Shown: one piece after another, positions 1 to 12,426 of the stretch
Layout of the letters: every line of letters begins with the position of its first letter
Numbering within the stretch: position 1 is the first letter of the stretch
Origin: Myxocyprinus asiaticus
Lineage: Eukaryota > Chordata > Actinopteri > Cypriniformes > Catostomidae
Assembly (NCBI RefSeq): GCF_019703515.2
Contig: NC_059349.1
Coordinates: 29,571,744-29,635,743 of the forward strand
Direction: 5' to 3'
Length of the DNA stretch: 64,000 nt
Translations under genes and position numbers: made by a program
Notes under the pieces: generated by a model
What the model saw: only the letters and a program-made list of their open reading frames with translations
Database searches by the model: none
What the model was told of the DNA's origin: nothing

Positions 1-93
1 GAACAGTCCTTGCATTTGTTATGCCCTGTGTGAGCGCTACACACATACATTGAGCACTGAACTCGCCAGTTCAAACTGTCTGACCAGCTCTTT

Positions 94-375
94 GTGTGCT
101 ATCGAGGATGCACGAAAGGAATGCCTGTCTCCAAGCAAAGAATTTCTCACTGGATTGTTGATGCGATCGCCCTGGCTTATGAGTCTCAGGGTGTAAATTG
201 CCCAATTGGTGTTAAAGCACACTCACATAGAGGCATGGCCTCTTCATGGGCATGGACGAATGGTGTGTCCTTACAAGACATATGTTTTACAGCAGGATGG
301 TCTTCTCAAAAAACATCCACTAGGTTTTACAACCTAGATGTGACATCTCTCTCATCGCAAGTCCTCTCTGTCTAA
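94..375 (+). mobile_element. DIRS-type retrotransposon, tyrosine recombinase C-terminus (partial)
   Basis: The reading frame looks like the end of a tyrosine recombinase as carried by fish DIRS retrotransposons. An H-x-x-R box is visible as HSHRG near residue 43, followed by a tryptophan-rich GWSS stretch and the likely nucleophile tyrosine in RFYNLDV near residue 78. The frame ends normally at TAA. The N-terminal part lies outside the window or is lost, so this is a fragment. The inverted terminal sequence just downstream (663-984) fits a DIRS element. DIRS elements integrate by recombinase rather than integrase. The family call rests on motif recognition only. Confidence 0.7.
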
Positions 376-597
376 AGCGCTTGTTATTTTGTTGGCCAAA
401 CATTGATTTATGCCCCTCTTTTCAAGTACTGGCTCCCTGTAATTTTACACAACCGCCTGCATTCAGGCCGTTGTATCTCCCAAAGTCACAAGCACTTTCA
501 TTATAAATAAAACTTCCTTCCCGACTGAGTTCATGAATGGGTTAATTCATACTATATGACCATAGTTCATATATATATATTCTGAGTGTTTCCCTCC

Positions 598-990
598 TGT
601 TCCCCATAGCGTCAGCTTAGTGAAGCAATGTCAAGTGTACTGAATCATAAGTGAACATCTCAGTTACGAATGTAACCTCGGTTCCCTGAGATGAAGGGAA
701 CGAGACATTGTGTAAGCTGGGCACACAACATTTTTTTGAGGTGCAAGCAATGCGCTCTTTGTCCCTCAGTCAGAAAATTCTGAGGAATGGTGTTTGTGAG
801 CCCGCTTTTATACCGGACAGCTTTGCGTCTAAAAGGGTAGGGCTTAAACACCATAGCCAATCCTGGCATTATTGTAGAAAGGTTTCAACTAGGTCATGTA
901 GAAGGACACTCCCCCCATAGCGTCAGCCTAGTGACACAATATCTTGTTCCCTTCATCTCAGGGAACCGAGGTTACATACGTAACCGAGAC
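598..990. repeat. DIRS-like terminal inverted repeat region
   Basis: Two arms of about 42 bases, at 663-704 and 942-984, are inverted copies of each other (core GTAACCTCGGTTCCCTGAGA). A second motif, CCCATAGCGTCAGC, occurs as a direct repeat near 603 and 914. This pattern is typical of the ends of fish DIRS elements and follows the recombinase fragment. No gene is seen here. Confidence 0.65.
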
Positions 991-1083
991 ATTAGTAAAA
1001 GTGTTTCAGCTGGGCTGCGTGCATGCTTTCCTTCCATCGGAACACTATTTGTTGTTTTGTTTGGTATTTGTTTTGACATTTTC

Positions 1084-4000
1084 AAATCAAAATCAAATCA
1101 AATCAAATCACTTTATTGTCACACAGCCATATACACAAGTGCAATGGTGTGTGAAATTCTTGGGTGCAGTTCCGATCAACATAGCAGTCGTGACAGTGAT
1201 GAGACATATACCAATTTACAATAACATCAAATTAACACAACACAATTTAAACATCTGTTTTACACATAATTACACTCAACAATATACAAATAATAACATA
1301 CACTGTACAGTATACAATACGCTGTTTTTTTTTTGTTTGTTTTTTTTACTATATAGATACACATTATTCAATAAAAATTAAAAATTAAAATTTATAAAAA
1401 AAGTATATATATATACATAGAATGTACAGTATTGTACTGTATTGACATTCAGGCTGTCGGTTGATAGTCAGTTGTTAAGAGAGAATATATATAATAATAA
1501 TATAATTTATGACAGTCCGGTGTGAGATATAAGAGTAAGGGTAATAAAGTGCAGTGCTGATGTATTTTGATCGTGGGAGATCAAGAGTTCAGAAGTCTGA
1601 TTGCTTGGGGGAAGAAGCTATCATGGAGTCAGCTGGTGCGGGTCCTGATGCTGCGATACCGCCTACCTGATGGTAGCATTGAGAACAGCCCATGGCTCGG
1701 GTGGCTGGAGTCTCTGATGATCCTCCGAGCTTTTTTCACATACCGCCTTGTATATATTTCCTGGAGGGAGGGAAGCTCACCTCCGATGATGTGTCTGGCA
1801 GTTCACACCACCCTTTGCAGTGCTACGCGGTTGTGGGCGGTGCTATTGCCGTACCAGGCGGAGATACAGCCAGTCAGGATGCTCTCCACAGTGGAGGTGT
1901 AGAACCGTGTGAGGATGTGGCGGTTCATTCCAAACTTCCTCAGCCGTCTCAGGAAGAAGAGGCGCTGATGAGCCTTCTTCACAACGAATTCAGTGTGGAC
2001 GGACCATGTGAGTTCCTCAGTGATGTGGACACCCAGGAACTTGAAGCTGCTGACTCTCTCCACCGGTGCTCCATTGATGGTGATGGGACTGTGTTCTCTG
2101 TCTTTTCTTCTGAAGTCCACCACAAGCTCCTTTGTCTTACTGACGTTGAGAGAGAGGTTGTGCTCCTGACACCAGTGTGTCAGGGTGTGCACCTCCTCTC
2201 TGTAGGCTGTTTCATCATTGTCAGTGATCAGACCTACCACCGTCGTGTCATCAGCAAACTTAATGATGGCATTGGAGCTATGTGTTGCCACACAGTCATG
2301 TGCGTACAGGGAATACAAGAGTGGGCTGAGAACACAGCCCTGCGGGGTTCCAGTGTTGAGGGTTAGTGATGAGGAGATGTTGCTGCCTATTCTAACCACC
2401 TGGCGTCTGCTTGACAGGAAGTCCAGGATCCAGCTGCACAGCGAGCTGTTTAAGCCCAGAGCCCGGAGTTTCTCATCTAGCTTGGAGGGCACTATGGTGT
2501 TGAATGCTGAGCTGTAGTCTACAAACAGCATTCTCACATAAGTGTTCTTTTTTTCCAGGTGGGAGAGAGCAGTGTGTATTGTAGATGCAATGGCATCATC
2601 AGTGGAGCGGTTGTTGCGGTAAGCAAACTGCAGCGGGTCAAGATTGAGTGGCAATACAGAGCAGATGTAATCTCTGATTAGTCTCTCAAAACATTTGCTG
2701 ATGATGGGGGTCAGAGCAACAGGACGCCAGTCATTTAAGCAAGTTATTTTTGATTGTTTTGGTACAAGCACAATGGTGGATGTTTTAAAGCATGTGGGGA
2801 CTACAGACAAAGAGAGGGAAAGGTTGAAAATGTCCGTAAAAACACCAGCCAGCTGGTTCGCGCACGCTCTGATGACGCGGCCCGGAATGCTGTCTGGGCC
2901 CGCGGCTTTGCGGATATTCACCCGTCGGAAGGATCGGGTTACATCCGCTACAGAGAGTGAACTAACCTCTGTAGCTTCAGCCGCGAGAGCTCTCTCCGCG
3001 AGGGCGTTGTTATTTCCCTTTAAACGAGCATAAAAAGTATTTAGCTCATCCGGTAGAGAGGCAGCGGTGTTCATGGCGGAGTTTTTATTCCCTTTAAAGT
3101 CCGTGATGATGTTAATTCCCTGCCACATGCTTCTAGAGTTTGTGGTGTTAAACTGTCCTTCAATCTTGCTCCTGTACTGGCGTTTTGCGGTTCTGATAGT
3201 AACTGGCTTGTTTATGCTCCTCCGTGTTCCCGGAATTAAAAACGGAGGTCTGCACATTAAGTGCTGCGCGAACATCGCTATTGATCCATGGTTTCTGATT
3301 CGGATAGATCCGTATTGTCCTGGTCGGAATCACTTCCTCTACGCACGTTCTGATGAAACACATTATGCTATCAGTGTAAAGCTCGATGTCGTCATCAGAG
3401 GCGGACTGGAACATCTCCCAGTCCGTGTGATCAAAACAGTCCTGTAGCGTAGAGTCTGATTGGTCCGACCAGCACTGGATCGTTCTGAGGGTGGGTGCTT
3501 CCTGTTTCAATTTCTGCCTGTAAGCGGGCAGAAGCAGAATGGAAGAGTGGTCCGATTTGCCAAATGGTGGGCGGGGGAGGGATTTGTAGCCATCCCGGAA
3601 CGGAGAGTAGCAATGGTCCAAAACCCGGTCCCCTCGTGTGTTGAAACTAATGTGCTGGTGGTATTTTGGTGCGACTGATTTTAAACTGGCTTTATTAAAG
3701 TCCCCAGTCACAATGAACGCGGCCTCAGGGTGCGCAGTTTCCTGCTCACTTATTCTCCCATACAGTTCCTTGAGTGCCCGGTCTGTGTCGGCTTGTGGGG
3801 GAATGTACACAGCAGTGATAATGACCGCTGTGAATTCCCTCGGTAGCCAGAATGGTCGACACAGAAGCATGAGAAATTCCAGATCAGGAGAGCAGAAAGA
3901 CTTGATAGAATGAACGTTCCTCTGATCATACCAGGATTTGTTGTTCATAAAACATACACCACCTCCTCTAGTTTTACCTGAGAGGTCTTTCGCTCTGTCC

Positions 4001-4500
4001 GCTCGGTGCACGGAGAACCCCGCGGGTTCAATGGCTGAGTCTGGAATCTCCGCAGACATCCAAGTTTCTGTTAGGCAGATAATGCAGCAGTCCCTCGTCT
4101 CTCGTTGGAAAGAGATCCGCGCTTTCAGTTCGCAGAGCTTGTTATCCAGAGACTGAACATTTGCCAGTAGAATAGTGGGTAGCGGGGGTTGATTTGCATG
4201 GCGTCTTACTCTGATGAGAACGCCAGCTCTGTTTCCCCTTTTCCTCCTGCATTTCCGCGGCCGTGCTGCCCAGGCAAAGGGCTCCGCTTGCGTGTTTGTA
4301 AACAGCGGGTCGGCATTGAGGAATGTGAAGTCCGGTTTTCGGTGTGAGATCGCTGAACCAATGTCCAAAAGTGTTTGTCTGTCGTAGACAATAAGGCAGA
4401 CAACATCCAAGACAAAAAACATAAGAATTGTGAACAAAACAAACAAAACAGTGCTATGTTGTGTCAGAGCTCGCAACGTAGCAGCCATACTCGGCGCCAT
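1084..4500 (-). mobile_element. L2-like non-LTR retrotransposon, nearly full coding region, frameshifted
   Basis: Read on the minus strand, the element starts near 4500 and ends in a (TTTGA)n-type tail at about 1084-1112, the usual 3' end of this LINE group. The upstream frame (4500-3160) carries an APE-type endonuclease, with LTETW, TGDFN and the terminal SDH motif. The downstream frame (3275-1803) carries the reverse transcriptase, with FVDYSSAFN, TPQGCVLSP and the FADD catalytic box. The two frames overlap out of phase near 3200, so one indel separates endonuclease linker from RT. A stop at 1803 cuts the C-terminal tail. Fish L2/Rex-type LINEs normally encode both domains in one protein. 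The exact clade cannot be fixed by eye. Confidence 0.85.
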
Positions 4501-4828
4501 CTTGAGTCATTTTGGGAGGTAATTCAGGGTGGGGGTATGCTTCTCGTGCAGTTGAGCTCATTTGGAGAGAAGCTGTTACAAGGTTCAGCATTTGAAGTCG
4601 CTTCGAGCCCGGCAAGCCTTCGAAGACTAGCCAGGTTTAGACTGAGCACTAGTAGGCATACTGGAGCTGTACAACCAACGGAAATCCCAGTGAGTACTCA
4701 CATCTTTGTTTAGTTTATTGTTGCGGAGAGAGCATTTTTTTCCGTTCGTGTATGTGTGTGTGTTGTTGCGCCAAGTTAAAAGGGGGAAACTAGCGTAAAT
4801 ATTAGACTGTATAATACTCAAAGTAAAA
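4501..4828. other. Unassigned stretch between two retroelements
   Basis: This holds the probable 5' UTR of the minus-strand LINE and unassigned sequence. No convincing coding frame is seen. Part may belong to the gag region of the Ty3-like element that seems to resume at 4829. Confidence 0.35.
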
Positions 4829-4945
4829 AGTCACCTCAAAACCGGTGGAGGGCTCCTGTGGCAAGGCAAGGTACTGCACCAGGTATGCCTCCTTTGAACC
4901 AAAGTTCCCCACTGGATAAGAAAGCTGAGGTAGTCTGTTTTTATT
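4829..4945 (+). mobile_element. Possible gag zinc-knuckle fragment of the Ty3-like element
   Basis: A short plus-strand frame is proline- and glutamine-rich and ends in CFYCHKRG, the start of a CCHC zinc knuckle as found in retroelement nucleocapsid. It stops where the inverted LINE piece begins, at about 4946. It probably belongs with the protease-integrase-RT remains downstream of the LINE (8101 onward), so the LINE would have landed in gag. I infer this from position and motif only. Confidence 0.45.
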
Positions 4946-7900
4946 GTCACAAGCGAGGAGATAATAATATTAAGAAGAGGTTCTGAGATTACAGGGAATA
5001 TCTCTTTTAAGAGCTTAGTTGGTATTGGATCTAATATACATGTTGTGGCTTTTGATGTTTCGATATGTTTTGTTAGCTCTTCATGAGCTATGACTGCAAA
5101 GGATTGAAGTTGCTCATGAGGAAAGCTATGAGAAACTGTTTTCTGTGGTACTGTGACAGACGATTGCATAATTCAAAGTTTATTTCTTATTATTTCAATT
5201 TTATCAGTAAAGAAATTCATGAAGTCATTACTATTGTGCTGCGACAGAATATCTGGTTCATTTGAGGCTATATTCCTAACCAATTTAGCCACAGTACTGA
5301 ATAAACACCTAAGAATATTGTGGTTATTTTTTATGAGTTTTCTAAAATATGCTGACCTGGCAGCTTTTAGTGCCTGTCTGTAGCTATAGACACTATCCAT
5401 CCATGCACCGCAAAATACCTCTAATTTTGTATTCTTCCACTTGCACTCCATTTTACAAGCTGCTCTCTTTAGAGCATGAGTGTGATCATTGTACCATGGT
5501 TTTGGTTTTTTTTTTTTCTTAAAAAATTTATAAAGAAATAAATTTTCTTTAATCAAAGGGGGGGCGACAATATCAAGCGTGCTAGAGAAGACTGTACTGT
5601 ACAAAGACACGGTACCATTTGCAATGAATGGAGCATACTCTATGTGATTCTCACTGTCGTCTACTTGTTTTTACATCCCATGCTTAGCCTCTTAAATTCC
5701 ATCTCGAGCATAAACACAGTCATTCACAAGCTGTCCAAACCCAACCAATCCCACTGGCTTTATGTTTTCTTTTTCAAAACTGTACAATCTGAAATTGATG
5801 TCCTGACTATCCTTAGGACATGTCCTAAGAAACTTTAAATTGGTAGTTATCAAACCACTTATTAAGAAGCCACAGCTTGATCCTGGAGTATTGGCTAATT
5901 ATAGACCGATTTCAAATCTCCTGTTTATGTCGAAAATACTTGAAAATGTAGTGTCCTCCCAACTATGTTCATTTCTAAAGAGAAATAGTATATATGAACA
6001 ATTTCAGTCAGGATTTAGGCCCCATCACAGTACAGAGACTGCACTTATCAGAGTTACAAATGACTTGCTCTTATCATCTGATCGCGGTTGCATTTCTTTT
6101 CTAGTGCTTTTAGATCTTAGTGCTGCCTTCAATACCATAGATCACGACATTCTCTTGAATAGGCTTGAGAATTATGTTGGCATTTGTGGACTTGCATTAG
6201 CATGGTTTAGGTCCTATTTAGCACACCGCTACCACTTTGTCTGTGTAAACGAGGAATTGTCAAATCAAACATAAGTATGGAGTGCCACAGAGTCTTAGGG
6301 TCACTGCTTTTCTCCTTATATATGCTTCCCCTGGGAGATATTTTCAGTAATCTTGGAATAATTTCCACTGTTATGCCGATGATACCTAACTTTATATTTC
6401 TTCAAAACCTGATGAAATTTCACAATTTTCCAAATTAGCAGAGTGTATCAATGAAATCAAAGATAGGATGGCCAGAAATTTCCTTCTACTAGGAGGTACT
6501 AATTATTGGACCAAAAACCAATCAGAACAGCATTCTTCCACCTCAGAAATATTGCTAAGTTATGACACATGCTCTCTGTTGCTGATGCCAAAAAACTAAT
6601 TTATGCGTTCATGACCTCAAGATTAGATTATTGTTATGCATTACTGGGAGGATGTCCTGCAAGTTCAATAAATAAACTTCAATTGGTTCAATATGCAGCA
6701 GCCAGAATGCTGACTAGAACCAAGGAATATGATCATAATAGCCCCATTTTATCATCGTTACATTGGCTACCAGTTAAATTTCGTATTAATTTGAAAATCT
6801 TGTTAACTACGTACAAAGCTTTGAATGATCTAGCTCTGCAGTACTTAAGTGACCTTCTACCATGCTATATTCCATCAAGTTCATTACGTTCATTACGATC
6901 GCAAAATTCTGGCCTTTTAATAGTTCCTAGAATATCAAAATCCACAAAAGGAGGTAGATCATTTTCCTATTTGGCTCCTAAACTATGGAATATTCTCCCT
7001 AACACTGTTTGGGATGCAGACACGCTCACTCAGTTTAAGTCTAGACTAAAGACTCATCTATGTAGCCAGGCACGCACCTAATTTATCCATCAACTCACAA
7101 TTAGGCTGCTTTAGATAGGTCTGCCCGAACCAGAAACATTTATCATGCTCTATAACCCTGCAAAAAAATTTAATGGCATCTGGCGCTAATATTATTCTAT
7201 TTGTTTCCCTGTCTCAACCTCGGGATTCATATCTCAAGGTTACCAGAGCCGGCCAGATCCACCTCCACTCCTTCTTGGTGTCGATCTCCACTGCTATGTG
7301 TCTCTAAGTGATGATGACTAAATGCAGCTGGTGCCAGCCAGACATCACTTCAGTCTATTACGATGGACTTCAGGGGATGAACTGATGCCAACTCCAACCA
7401 TAAGACATGGGATACTTCATATGCCACTCCCTGAACCTTGGATTTAGGATAGACCTCACCGAAATGACCTGCCGGTTGAACTGCGATGCACCTCACTGAT
7501 CTCTGCCTTCATCACCTTGGTCTAATAATGGAATACACTCTTAAAATAGAATACATACACTTTCAATTATTTGCCAACAAAAGCCTTCATCGGCCAACTA
7601 ACAAAGGACAATACATCAATGTGAACTTCTGCAGTTAATCCAGGCTGAACTTCAGAGACATTAGTCATTAATCTTACAGTTCATGAAAAAACTTTGTATA
7701 AACACTGGCCCTTAACACTTAGTTTATTCATCTTAAACCATGACCTGCACTGCACATAAATAACAAATATTGGCATTATATTCATGCTGGTTAGCCAGAG
7801 GGGAACTGGCCCCCATAGTGAGACTGGTTTCTCCCAAGGTTATTTTTCTCCACTAACCAACATTATGGAGTTTTGTGTTCCTAGCCACAGTTGCCTTCGG

Positions 7901-8100
7901 CTTGCTCATTGGGGTTCTAAATACAATTATTATTTAATTATTTATTTTTATACACAATTTACAATTATATTTAACCAAACTACACAATGATGACTCTAAG
8001 ACTTTATAGATATTACAGTTTTCATTTTCTGTTAATGCATGATTTTCTGTAAAGCTGCTTTGAAACTATGTGTGTTGTGAATAGAAATGACTTGACTTAG
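4946..8100 (+). mobile_element. LINE (L2/Rex-like) insertion with inverted 5' part
   Basis: The 3' part (about 5808-8100) is on the plus strand. It encodes reverse transcriptase ([25 protein letters not shown] at 5840-6274), a decayed DDT box region near 6380, the RT C-terminal domain (SRLDYCYALL, SLHWLPV at 6569-7081) and a 1-kb 3' UTR ending near AATGACTTGACTT. The 5' part (about 4946-5640) is on the minus strand and encodes the stretch just upstream of RT (PKPWYNDHT, NDFMNFFTDKI, LDPIPTKLLKE). The outer edge of the inverted piece corresponds within a few codons to the start of the forward piece. Several frameshifts and an internal deletion (about 6480-6560) make it inactive. Confidence 0.85.
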
Positions 8101-11100
8101 GGGTACTGAAATTAGTTTTTTGAAAGTCCCCTTACATAGGATACATCTCACCTCTGACATTGTGACTGGTGATGTGGTTGACATACGCCCTTCTCTCCCT
8201 TTGCCAGGTGTAGCTTTTATTTTAGGAAATAATCTGGCTGGGGGAAATGTTTGGGGAACGTTACCGGTTGTGCCACCTCCTATAGTAGTTTCTCAGCCTA
8301 TACCATCAGAGGTTCCTGATAAGTGTGGTCAGAAGTTTCTCATGTGTTTCCTTGTTGTGCTGTCACTCAAGCCATGAAAAAACAACTTAAAACTGACGAA
8401 GTGTTTGAGGGTGAGTCTCTTTCTCGCTTTGAACAAGAAGAGCAGGCAGATAGAATTCTGCCAGTTTCTCCTGAAAACGAAGTGGGAGAGGTTACTGCTG
8501 CTGGTCAGTTGGACCAGGATGATAGTATTTAAATAGTTGTCAAAGCTGACCCAGTTGTTGTTTCAGCCCCTGAGGAAAATAATGCAACATCAGTCTCATT
8601 CGATGTCTTCTCTGAATACATGGTCCCTCAAGAGACAGAGTTAAAAGATAAGTTCTTATTCTCCATTTTTAATGTCTCACAAGAGAATCTGATTAGAGAA
8701 CAAATGTCTGAAATGACTTTTAAATCTTTGTTTTGTATTGATAGGTGCAAAGGGGGAATCTAGGACAGAGTCAACATCACAATACTTCTTTAAGGAAGGG
8801 TGACTATTTAGGAGTGGGTCTGTGAACAGGATCCCCTTACTAAGACGTGTTAAAATCATAGTTCCTCTTAAGTTTAGATGGTGTAGCTCGGCACACTGGC
8901 GTGAGGAAAACTTATGATCAGTTGCAGCGCAAATTCTTTTGGCCTGGTTTAAAAAAACATTGGCAAACTATATCAAATCATGTCTCGTATGCCAATTTAC
9001 TAGTAAGCCAAACCAGAAGGTACCAGTGGCCCCTCTCCAGCCTATTCCAGCTATATCCAACCCATTTGAGCATCTGTTGGTAGACTGTGTAGGTCTACCC
9101 CTGCCATGATCAGAAGCTGGGTATTTGTATTTACTAAGACATGCGTTTATCTACTCGTTATCCAGAAGCATATCCTTTGAGATCTATCACTATTAAATAC
9201 ATCCTGAAAGCTTTAACTAGTTTTATGTCTACTTTTGTTATACCAAGAGTTATTCAGACTGATCAGGGCTCAAATTTTATGAGCCGACAGTTTTCAAAGG
9301 CTCTACGGCAATTGCAAGTTAGGCATAACATTTCTAGTGCATTCCACCCTCAAAGTCAAGGTGCCCTTGGGAGATTTCAACAGACCCTGAAGTCACAATA
9401 CGGTCCTATTGTGTGGAGCTTGGGTCTAATTGGGAGGAAAGGATGCCTTGGCTCCTTCTGGGTATTAGAGAGGTTACCCAGGAGAGTACAGGGTTTAGTC
9501 CGAATGACCTTGTGTTTTGCCATGAAGTCCGTGGGCCAACCACTGTTTTGACTGACCAGTGGACCACTCGTGAGCCTCCCCAAAATGTGCTAACAAACGA
9601 GCTGTGTCTCGTAAGTTCCAAGTCAGTGACCAGGTGTTGGCTCTGTTGCCCCTTATTAATAGTCCTTTTCAGGCTTGATTTGCAGGCCCATACAGGGTTG
9701 CCAAATGCCTTCCCGGTCAGATTTACCTTATAAACACACCTGAGTGCCAAAGGGAGTACAGGTCTGCCATATTAATCTTTTGAAGCCTTAACTGGTAACC
9801 TCTGTTTTACCAGCACAACCTGTTGACTCTTTACATCTAACTGAGGAGGGGATCTCCCTGAAGAATGCATTGATATTTATGACTATTCATACTCCCTCGC
9901 AAGGAGTTATTGAAGGGCGGCTGAAAAATGCAGAGATGCATAGTCAACTGGGTCACTGTTTACCACATTTAGCTGAGATGGAGAAAGGTGACATTCTTCA
10001 GTTGGCAGAGTCTTTTCCCACCTTGTTTTCAGATGTGCCTAGTTGCACATCCGTACATGAACACGACATTGATGTGGGGACCGCTCAACCACTTAAACAA
10101 CATGCATACAAAGTGAATCCCACAAAATGGAAATTGTTGCCAAAAGAGGTTGCCTACCTCCTGGATAACAATCTAGCTGAACCTAGCTTTAGTGCTTGGA
10201 GTTCACCCTGTCTCCTTGTAACCAAGCCGGATGGATCATATAGGTTTTGCACAGATTATCGTAAGCTTAACTCTGTCACTAAACCAGACTGCTACCCTTT
10301 ACTCCGCATAGATGACTGTGTGGATAGGGTGGGGTCTGCAAAGTTTGTAAGCAAATTTGACCTTTTAAAAGGGTATTGGCAGGTGCCATTGACTGCCAGA
10401 GCGAGGGACTTGTCTGCATTTGTGATGCCGGATGACTTCCTTCAATATAAGATTATGACTTTTGGAGTTTGAAATACTCCAGCCACATTCCAGCACATAA
10501 TAAATAAGGTACAGTCTGGATTATCTGGTTGTGAGGCTTACCTGGATGATGTGGTCCTGTATAGCTCATCCTGATCAGACCACCTGGACCAGATGAGGGA
10601 GTTGTTTGTTCGTTTAGCCAATGCATCCTTAACCATAAATTTGGTCAAATCTGAATTTGGTAAAGCTACTGTCACATACCTAGGCGAGGTAGTGGGAAAT
10701 GGATAGGTCTGTCCAGTTGAAGCCAACGTTGAGTTGATTTGTGCTTTTCCAATACCTTCAAATCGCAGGGAGCTGCACAGTTTTTTAGGAATGGCAGGGT
10801 ATTACCGTGGGTTTTGCCCAAACTTTGCCATAATTGTTGCACCTTTGACAGACCTTATAAGTCCCAAGGTACAATTTGTACCTGGTCTGAGGCTTGCCAA
10901 TAGGCATTTGATGCTGCTAAGGCCTTGCTGGCTCATGCACCTGTACTTGCCGCACCAAATTTTCATCAGCCCTTTTGTTTAGCTATTGAATGCCAGTGAC
11001 AGCAGAGCAGTTCTTTTACAGAGGCCAGGATAGGACTGAACATCCCATATGCTACTTCTCTAAAAAGATCAATATCCATCAAAGAGCCTATTCTACACAG

Positions 11101-11426
11101 AGAAGGAAGCACTATCCCTTGTCCTGACCATACAGCATTTTGAAGTCTACTTGGGATCATCTGCCAATCCAATCATTGTCTATACTGATCATAATCCCTT
11201 GGTGTTTTTAGACCGAATGAAAAAATCATAACCAGAGGATAATGAGATGGAGTCTGCCTATGGTGTGTCTCCCACTTTTCTCTTCTTCTCTCTATCCTGT
11301 TTACCTAGAGCCCAGGATGCAGGAGACCAGGCGGAGAGGGAATCAGATGGTTGAGGCCACAGGAGGTCGTTTTTTTTTTTTTTTTTTTTTTTTTTGTGCT
11401 CCATGGAGGAGCATTTTTGGGAAAGG
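8101..11426 (+). mobile_element. Ty3/gypsy-type element with Gmr1-like domain order, decayed
   Basis: Plus-strand remains appear in the order protease-like (8120-8530, LILGNNLAGG-type core), integrase (8885-9733), reverse transcriptase (9870-10700) and RNase H (10734-11230, YTDHNPLVF). The integrase has its zinc-binding CLVC near 8980 and the core motifs VDC (9080) and QTDQGSNF (9258). The expected catalytic glutamate is glycine in GALGRF (about 9366). RT shows TDYRKLN, SKFDLLKGYW and YLDD (10540), with TGA stops at about 10470 and 10573. Integrase upstream of RT is the Ty1/copia-like order known in the Gmr1 group of Ty3 elements. Many frameshifts make it non-functional. Confidence 0.8.
11371..11395. 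repeat. Poly(T) tract
   Basis: A run of about 25 T bases lies between the RNase H remains and the probable LTR of the Ty3-like element. Confidence 0.9.
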
Positions 11427-11770
11427 TGTTATGACCCCCTGAATACCTACCGGTCCTGCTGTGTAGTGCAGTGGCTGGTTTGGTGACAGGTGGATTATAT
11501 TATTAATTAACCCTACTATAGGTGGCAAGGTAAAAAGAGTCACCTGCCTCCTTTGCTCAGTCTCTCTTTCGATTCATTCATTTTATATTATTTTTCTTTG
11601 TGCCAGACCAGCACACACACAGACAAGCATGTTTCTAAATTTTTCAGTTCTATTTTTGGTTGTTTCTTTTTTTTCCCCCTAAACCAAAGCTGCTGTATTT
11701 AACTTTTCCAATTAATTGGAATAAACTTTTTATTTATTTATTTATTTTAATTTTTTATTAAAGCCGTTGT
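11427..11770 (+). mobile_element. Probable 3' LTR of the Ty3-like element
   Basis: A purine-rich tract (TTTGGGAAAGG) ends at 11426 and is followed by TGTTATGACC, a plausible LTR start. An AATAAA signal lies at 11720. I could not find the 5' LTR, and the right end is a guess. Confidence 0.4.
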
Positions 11771-12426
11771 TTGCCTTTTTTGTTGCGGTTTACGAGCCAG
11801 CCATAATAGGCATCCAAAAAACTGCAGCTGAATTTATATTCCATTCAAAATGCTACTTTGTGGTCCAACCATTTGATTCATCTCATTATATGATTTGTCA
11901 CTTTAATTGTACTGTTTGCAATTGTATTCATTCTTTGTTCTTAATGGTACAGAATTTTTAAGTGCTTGACTTGTGTCTAAGCTACTTACAGTAGATAATT
12001 GTCACAAATATAGGCTAAGTATATAGGCTAAATGTATCCACAAGTGCACATAAATATATTATCTAAATCGTAAATGGCTTTGGAAAGAAGGCATCTGCCA
12101 AGAGCATAAATGTAAACATAAAAACATTCACTTACATTCCTAAAAATAATCATGCCATATTGTAACATGTAATGCCTGCATATGGTACATCCATATGACA
12201 CTAATCTATGGTAGTATGGGAGAGAATGCAAGGGAGAGACAGACTATAAATAACTCTATAAGGGTATCATTTAACATGCCAACATTACTTTTTAAATGAA
12301 GATTTATCTTTCTGTTAACCTTTCCTGTTCTGTATGTCTTGCTCAAGTTGGCAAGGAAACACTCTCTGGAAGCTGGCGCCTCTGGATGTAAAAGAGTTTA
12401 TTTACACTGTACTGTATGCATTAACA
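11771..12426. other. AT-rich intergenic DNA
   Basis: I see no gene, splice-bounded exon or named repeat here. Open frames are short and lack protein character. Confidence 0.5.

Noticed and set aside
1692..2517. Plus-strand open frames of up to 224 codons
   Set aside because: They are antisense to the LINE reverse transcriptase, which has real motifs; these frames do not.
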